Assembly (NCBI GenBank): GCA_905221605.1
Contig: CAJNDS010000668.1
Span: 160,001-224,000, forward strand
Reading direction: 5' to 3'
DNA from: Symbiodinium natans
Taxonomy: Eukaryota; Sar; Dinophyceae; Suessiales; Symbiodiniaceae
DNA length: 64,000 bases
Shown here: positions 58,961 to 64,000 of the stretch, one piece after another
Layout: every line of letters begins with the position of its first letter
How positions within the stretch are numbered: the stretch's first letter is position 1
Position numbers and translations under genes: made by a program
Notes under the pieces: model-generated
Told to the model about the DNA's origin: nothing
Databases searched by the model: none
Seen by the model: only the letters and a program-made list of their open reading frames with translations

Positions 58961-60120
58961 AGGATGCAAAAAACCCAAGCCCGAAACCTTGAACCCTAAA
59001 CCTTAAAGAGCCTATGCGCACAGGTTTGGAGCTTGCTAGCCCCCACTCTAACCTAAGTGCCCCCATTATTTGCTTGAGGACTGAAGGGCCTCCTATGGTG
59101 AGGGAAGATGTCCACGCAGCGTTTTCTCAAAGACCCTGAACCCGCAAAACCCAAAACACCGAAACCTTTGGGGTTTGGGGGCTTTAGGAGCTTTAGGGGT
59201 TTAGGATTTGGGGGGGTTTGGGGGCTTGGAGGGGTTTGGGGGTTTAGGAAGTTAAGGGGTTTAGGAGGTTTAGGGTGGGCAGGGATTTGGGGGTTTGGGG
59301 GGGAGGGTTTGGGTTTTGGGCTTTAGGGTTTAGACCGAGAATTAGGGTTTCAGGGCTTAGTTGTTGTTTTTGTTGGTGGGTTGGAAGGGGGGGTTCTACG
59401 GGGAGTTTGGATCAGGGTAGGGCGTTAAGTAGGATAGACACAAGTAGGGTCCTTTTCAGTGTACTTCTAACTCTACTTTGTGCCTGCTTTCTAAGTCCCC
59501 GATCCTCCAAATGCGGGGCATTGGGGTTTCTTACCCGTCCCGTCTGGAGGACATGGGGATCTTCTCCAAGGCGGGTCCGGCATGTTGGTGCCTGCCATCG
59601 AAACCCTAAACCTGAAGCCCTAAAGCCACACAACCTAAGCCCCCAAACGTGCACTTCAAGCCCCCCCGAAGCCCCACAAGCCTTGTGTAGGAGCCCATAA
59701 CCCCTGAGACCAAGGCCCTACATCTGAAGGCACTTACATGGTCCCTCATCTTGCCTAAAAGTTTGGGCACCCTGATAATCCCTCAGATGCCCTAGAAAAC
59801 CCAAGGGCCCATTCAGAACCCTTAACGAAGGTAAGGTGCCATATTCATAGTCCCGAAACCTTAAACCCGTATTGAGGGACCATGTAACTTCCCTTAGGCT
59901 ACGGCTGTAAGTGCCCGATTCTGCGCAGGCTGGTTCATGGCCTATGGCTTTCGGCTTGAGAGTTTAGGGTTTAGGGCTCAAGGTTTCGGGTTTGGGATTT
60001 CGGGTTTAGGGTGGGGATGGGGGGCCATGACATGACAGGGGTTTATAACCTTATTACGGTCCTGTGTAAGGGAATCCTACTAGTGGGTCTCTATTAGGGG
60101 TCCCTCATTTTCGTAAACTC
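58961..60120. other. degenerate G-rich sequence and a large foldback
   Basis: 59160-59350 is a decayed TTTGGGG array. An inverted pair TTACATGGTCCCTCA (about 59735) and TGAGGGACCATGTAA (about 59874) bounds a 155-bp foldback of family E type. The island 59500-59640 is open in places without a family. Confidence 0.45.
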
Positions 60121-60265
60121 CTCTATATGTATATATATATATACATATATATATATAGGTATATGTATATGTATATGTGTATAGATACATATATATATAT
60201 ATATATATCTATGTATATATATATATATATATACATTTGCAGATATATATACACATATACATGGT
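60121..60265. repeat. TATA microsatellite
   Basis: TATATA with TATG and TACA interruptions. Confidence 0.92.
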
Positions 60266-60339
60266 TCCTGATGAACCCTTCAACTACTGGTATCTGGGAC
60301 CTTCTCTTAGTGTCCCAGGCCCCAAGCCCTGTGGCTGAG

Positions 60340-60412
60340 GGTTTAGGGTTTAGGGTTTAGGGTTTAGGGTTTAGGGCTTAGGGCTTAGGGCTTAGGGCTT
60401 AGGGTTTAGGGG
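60340..60412 (+). repeat. TTTAGGG / CTTAGGG array
   Basis: Five TTTAGGG then about five CTTAGGG units. Confidence 0.93.
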
Positions 60413-60466
60413 TTAGCGTCCCTGTCTGCAGGTCTTCTATGGAGTGTCTCCCTTCCTTTGCAGACT

Positions 60467-61972
60467 GGACCTGTCGTGCGCCAGCTTGCGCGGCCGCCCT
60501 AAAAAGCCCTAAGCGGGCAACTAAACCGTAAACCGCCAAACCGGGCCAAACCCCTAAACCCTAAACCCTAAACCCCAAACCCCAAACCCCAAGCCCTAAA
60601 CCCTAAACCCCAGGTACAACCATCTCGGGGACGAGGGCGCTCAGCAGCTTGCCTCCGCGCTGTTGGGCCCCCGGGTCTCGGACTCAGCTTTCTTGTTTGT
60701 TTCTTGTTCTTGGGGCAGAGTTTAGGGTCTAGGGTTTAGAGTTCAGGGTTTAGGGTTTAGGGGTTTAGGGTTTAGTTTTTTGTTTAATGGTTTTCAGGTG
60801 TAAGTTTTAAGGGTTTCAGAATTTAAGGGTTTAGGGTTCAGGTTCTGTTTGGTGGGTCTAGGTTTAGGGAGTTTAGGGGTTGAGGGGCTGCGGGGTTTAG
60901 AGGTTCTTGGGGGTTTAGAGCTTTCGGGGCTGGGGGTTAGGGTCTCTAGGGAGGTTTAGGGGTCAGGATTAGGGGGTTTAGGGTTTAGGGTTTAGGGTTT
61001 AGGGTTTAGGGTTTAGGGTTTAGGGTCTAGGGTCTAGGGTTTAGGGTTTAGGGTTTAGGGCGTTTGGGGTTTGATTCCTGCAAGCCGCGAGCCGGGTCTC
61101 TGGGATTGGGGGTGTCGGCCCAGGCCGGAGGATCGTCTGGATGCAGGCCCGAAACCCTCAACCCTAAACCCTAAACCCCAAACCCTAAACCCAAAACCCT
61201 AAATCCTAAACCCCAAACCCTAAACCCTAAACCCCAAACCCCAAACCCTAAACCCCCAAACCCTAAAACCCTAAAACCCTAAAACCCTAAAACCCTAAAC
61301 CCTAAACCCCCAAACCCTAAAACCCTAAAACCCTAAACGCAAGTGCCAAAGGCCCAGCGCATGGCCTCCCTTCAGCTGCGCAGCAATGCTATCGGCCCCG
61401 AGGGGCTTCGAAGTATCTGCGACGCATTGAGGAGCAGAGCACCTTGGGGCAGGGTTTAGGGTTTAGGGTTTGGGGTTTGGGGTTCAGGGTTTAGGGTTTA
61501 GGGTTTAGGGTTCAGGGTTCAGGGTTCAGGGTTTAGGGCTAAATCCTAAACCCTCATTTTGCAAAGGCTCCTGCCCATACCCTCCCTGGCTGGACAACAT
61601 CTTCCCCTTGAAGGGGCGTATCAGTGACGTTGTGCAGTACAGCCCTAAACCCTTGAAACCCCTGATGTGGAGGCTCTACTTTCCAAATCCGGGCCTTGAG
61701 AAGCTATGGGGGCCCTGAGGTGGTTCCACTTGGGAGTTTTGAGGTTCAGGGCGTTTCGAGTTTAGGGGTGTTGGGATTTTGAGGCCCCGAACCCCAAACC
61801 CCAGACCCCAAACCCCAAACCCCAGACCCCAAACCCTGAACCCCAAACCCTAAACCCGAAACCCGCCCAAGCCAAGACACCCCGGCCCCTGCTTCGCGCA
61901 CAGGAGCACGCCATCTATTCGCCGCTTTGACATCTCCATGAACCCGTCGCTGCCTCGAGCGTGGCTGAAAGG
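60467..61972 (+). CDS. leucine-rich-repeat protein, four small exons
   Basis: Exons about 60467-60500, 60614-60674, 61352-61431 and 61904-61971. They read LDLSCASLR, YNHLGDEGAQQLASALLGPR, AQRMASLQLRSNAIGPEGLR then SICDALR, and STPSIRRFDISMNPSLPRAW. The pattern LxLxxNxLGDEGAxxLAxAL is the ribonuclease-inhibitor/NLR type of leucine-rich repeat, usually a protein-binding surface. The last three exons join in phase with donors GT (60675) and GA (61432). GGAGCA is repeated at both ends of the last intron (61431-61436 and 61903-61908). Both introns run TTTAGGG then CCCTAAA. The first exon join is not resolved, and more repeats probably lie outside this stretch. Confidence 0.7.
60720..61070 (+). repeat. 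degenerate then perfect TTTAGGG array in LRR intron
   Basis: Loose G-rich variants to 60975 then perfect heptamers. Confidence 0.9.
61150..61340 (-). repeat. CCCTAAA / CCCTAAAA array in LRR intron
   Basis: Mixed 7- and 8-mers ending about 12 bases before the acceptor at 61350-61351. Confidence 0.95.
61450..61865. repeat. TTTAGGG then CCCCAAA arrays in the last LRR intron
   Basis: TTTAGGG/TTCAGGG at 61450-61540, unique middle, CCCCAAA/CCCCAGA at 61790-61865. Confidence 0.85.
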
Positions 61973-62130
61973 AGGGTTTAGGGTTTCTGGTTTAGGGTTT
62001 AGCATTTAGGGTTTTAGGGTTTAGGGCTAGGATTCCTACCTTAACTTTTCCCAGTTACATAGACCTTAACTGGACTTATGGGTAGAGGTCGGCTTCTTAT
62101 TGTGAAAAGAGGACACCACCCTTTGTCGCC
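61973..62130. other. short TTTAGGG patch and unique sequence
   Basis: No gene supported. Confidence 0.4.
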
Positions 62131-62131
62131 C

Positions 62132-62236
62132 ATTTGGAGGTCCATGGGTAGTTATATGTGGGGCCAGCCTATAAGCACCCTAAATAGGGTTATAAGCATC
62201 GCTGCACAAGTATAACTACCCATGAACCTCCAAGTA
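62132..62236. repeat. foldback repeat family A
   Basis: TTGGAGGTCCATGGGTAGTT and TAACTACCCATGAACCTCCA ends; about 105 bp. Confidence 0.88.
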
Positions 62237-62459
62237 GCCTAGGCTGCATCTCGTGAACTGGAGACGAGGGGGGTGGAGTTTAGGGTTTCGGATCCCAATC
62301 TTCACCCCTACCACAAGTTTACGGTTTCGGGTTTAGGGTTGAGGGTTTAGGGCGCTACCCAAGCTAGGTTGGCACTTTCAAGGCGCTGAACAAATCCGAA
62401 ACATGATGGTTTGGTTGGCACTCACAGTGGTGATACACATGATACTCACTAACGCCCCT

Positions 62460-62832
62460 GAACCCTAAACCCTAAACCCTAAACCCTAAACCCTAAACCC
62501 TAAACCCTAAACCCTAAACCCTAAACCCTAAACCCTAAACCCTGAGATAGCCAAGGGCCGACCCAGCAACCTTAAGAACTGAATGCCCTAGCAAAAGGTT
62601 ATCTGGTTCTCATTTTGGGTAGAGGCCCTTTTGGACCTTAAGTAAGTAGGATTAGTAAGGGAGAGTAACAAAGGGCTTCTCGGGGATATTAACTAAACTT
62701 CCTACGTCCCTAAACCCTAAACCCTAAACCCTAAACCCTAAACCCTAAACCCTAAACCCTAAACCCTAAACCCTAAACCCTAAACCCTAAACCTTAAACC
62801 CTAAACCCTAAACCCTAAACCCTAAACCCGGG
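62460..62832 (-). repeat. two CCCTAAA arrays around a unique island
   Basis: Perfect heptamers at 62465-62542 and 62709-62830. The island between (62545-62705) has no clear coding frame. Confidence 0.9.
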
Positions 62833-63060
62833 CTTCCAAGTGGTTGGAGGTAAGGTGGGTGCCATAAAAGAATCCCATCAGTGGGTAAGGATGTGGGAGG
62901 TGAGGCAACTCCTGGGCCTAGAAGACTGCTGAACCGGGAACTGTTAAGGTTGAGGGTTTAGGGTTTAGGGTTTAGGGTTTAGGTTTAGGGTTTAGGGTTT
63001 AGGGTTTAGGGTTTAGGGTTAGGGTTTAGGGTTTAGGGTTTAGGGTTTAGGGTTTAGGGT
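62833..63060 (+). repeat. unique island then TTTAGGG array
   Basis: Island 62833-62945 lies between CCCTAAA and TTTAGGG like an exon but gives no convincing frame; heptamers at 62953-63060. Confidence 0.8.
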
Positions 63061-63164
63061 TTTTGGGGCGGAGGGGGACGAGGGGATGTGCCCTGGAATG
63101 TCGGGATAGCCCAGATCCCCAAACCCAGGCTCTTTCGGGTCTAAGGCTTCTAGGATTTCTAAAC

Positions 63165-63286
63165 CCTAAACCATAAACCCTAAACCCTAAACCCTGAAAA
63201 CGACGTCACGAAGAGCAAGAGGTGCCCTTGTTTCTGTTTCCCAGGCTGCGTGACAACCCTAAGCCCTAAGCCCTAAGCCCTAAACC

Positions 63287-63339
<53 letters not shown>

Positions 63340-63465
63340 ACCCTAAACCCTGAACCCTCAACCCTAAACCCTAAACCCTCAACCCTCAACCCTCAACCCT
63401 AAACCCTAAACTCTAAACCCTAAACCCTAGACCCTAGACCCTAAACCCTGAACCCTAAACATGCG
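63165..63465 (-). repeat. CCCTAAA / CCCTCAA arrays
   Basis: CCCTAAA at 63165-63196. A short island (63197-63255) reads DVTKSKRCPCFCFPGCVT, possibly an exon. Then CCCTAAG, CCCTCAA and CCCTAGA blocks. Confidence 0.85.
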
Positions 63466-63529
63466 CAAGCCCTGTGCACTGAAGGCTGGGAAAAGAGGGT
63501 GGCCTGATGTGGCGCTGCCATGTTTGGAG

Positions 63530-63583
63530 AGGGTTGAGGGTTTAGGGTTTAGGGTTTAGGGTTTAGGGTTTAGGGTTTAGGGT
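63530..63583 (+). repeat. TTTAGGG array
   Basis: Seven perfect heptamers following a short unique island (63466-63530). Confidence 0.95.
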
Positions 63584-64000
63584 TGCCGAAGACAGCTCAA
63601 ATCTTTAAACCTATCGCGCTGAACTCTAAAGCCAATGCCGCACGCCCCTCACCCTGAACACCCTTAAACCCTAAACCCTGAGCCCCCTAAACCCTGAAAC
63701 ACGAACCTCAACCTTGAACCCCTTAAAAGCCCTAAACCGAGACTCCAGACCCTAAACCTAAACCCCACACAAGCAAGCTTCATGATAGTCAGGAATATCT
63801 TCCAGATGCGCTTATGAGGTTTATGCTTTAAGGTTTCGGCTCTAGGCTTTCGGCTTTCAGGGAAGACATTTGAACAAACCCCAAGCCCCGAGCCCCAAGC
63901 CCCAAGCCCCAAACCCCAAAACCTACACCTTAAACAACTGACCTCAAATCCTAAACCCTCAACCCCGACCCCCCAAACCCTAAGCCCCAAACCCTAAACC
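63584..64000 (-). repeat. degenerate C-rich telomere-like sequence to window end
   Basis: Decayed CCCTAAA, CCCCAAG and CCCCAAA units with unique interruptions; no exon supported. Confidence 0.6.

Noticed and set aside
59108-59326. Gly/Phe-rich open frame
   Set aside because: Arises from decayed TTTGGGG repeats.
60127-60360. Tyr/Ile-rich open frame
   Set aside because: TATA microsatellite; also 32208-32504 and 45182-45571.
1-64000. tRNA, rRNA or spliced-leader RNA genes
   Set aside because: I looked for cloverleaf-like arms, rRNA-like blocks and a clear spliced-leader sequence and saw none; a covariance-model scan would be needed to exclude them.
1-64000. Assembly chimera as the explanation of the telomere-like layout
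   Set aside because: Not fully excluded, but exons of the J-domain, leucine-rich-repeat and transporter genes run in order and in phase across the arrays, which a random chimera would not preserve.

Overview
The window looks like nuclear DNA of a dinoflagellate, possibly a symbiodiniacean or relative; the species cannot be fixed from this sequence. Four things point there. The plant/alveolate-type telomere heptamer TTTAGGG/CCCTAAA is present in enormous amount inside the sequence. The recognisable genes are broken into tiny exons. Introns inferred from protein reading frames start with GC, GA or GT and end AG|G, the relaxed splice grammar known from dinoflagellates. Finally, two related ammonium-transporter genes lie in tandem. 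All calls come from reading the sequence; no database search or computed alignment was possible.

Layout. 0-7.4 kb: telomere-like arrays, foldback repeats and exon-like islands, including a KH-domain RNA-binding gene ending at 4385. 7.37-14.17 kb: one nearly intact non-LTR retrotransposon (LINE) inserted into a CCCTAAA array, with ORF1, then ORF2 (endonuclease, RNase H, reverse transcriptase) broken by one frameshift at RT motif A. 14.3-26 kb: 8-bp telomere-like variant arrays, a J-domain (DnaJ-like) gene spread over at least four exons (16.26-18.75 kb), a possible retroelement scrap at 19.5 kb and several orphan exons. 26.57-30.27 kb: ammonium transporter A. 30.3-37.1 kb: arrays, foldbacks and orphan exons. 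37.14-40.77 kb: ammonium transporter B, with every exon phase consistent. 41-46 kb: foldbacks, microsatellites and minisatellites. 46.4-57.3 kb: a long series of small exon-like islands, some with membrane segments, not assigned to a family. 58.3 kb: a 130-bp tandem duplication. 60.4-62.0 kb: a leucine-rich-repeat gene. 62-64 kb: arrays and one foldback.

Three observations stand out. (1) The LINE carries 24 exact copies of the 8-mer TACACCGC, plus four near matches, across 6.5 kb. They fall in all three reading frames and in the ORF1-ORF2 spacer, so the signal is at nucleotide level. (2) In nearly every resolved intron that has telomere-like repeats, TTTAGGG lies on the 5' side and CCCTAAA on the 3' side. 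Exons therefore look like miniature telomere-capped fragments joined end to end. (3) Several introns are flanked by short direct repeats at the splice sites, and the two transporter paralogues differ in several introns, which suggests recent intron gain. Telomere-like arrays also interrupt foldback elements whose uninterrupted relatives are in the same window. Together these suggest introns born from inserted foldback elements and telomere-like repeats, perhaps through repair of double-strand breaks.
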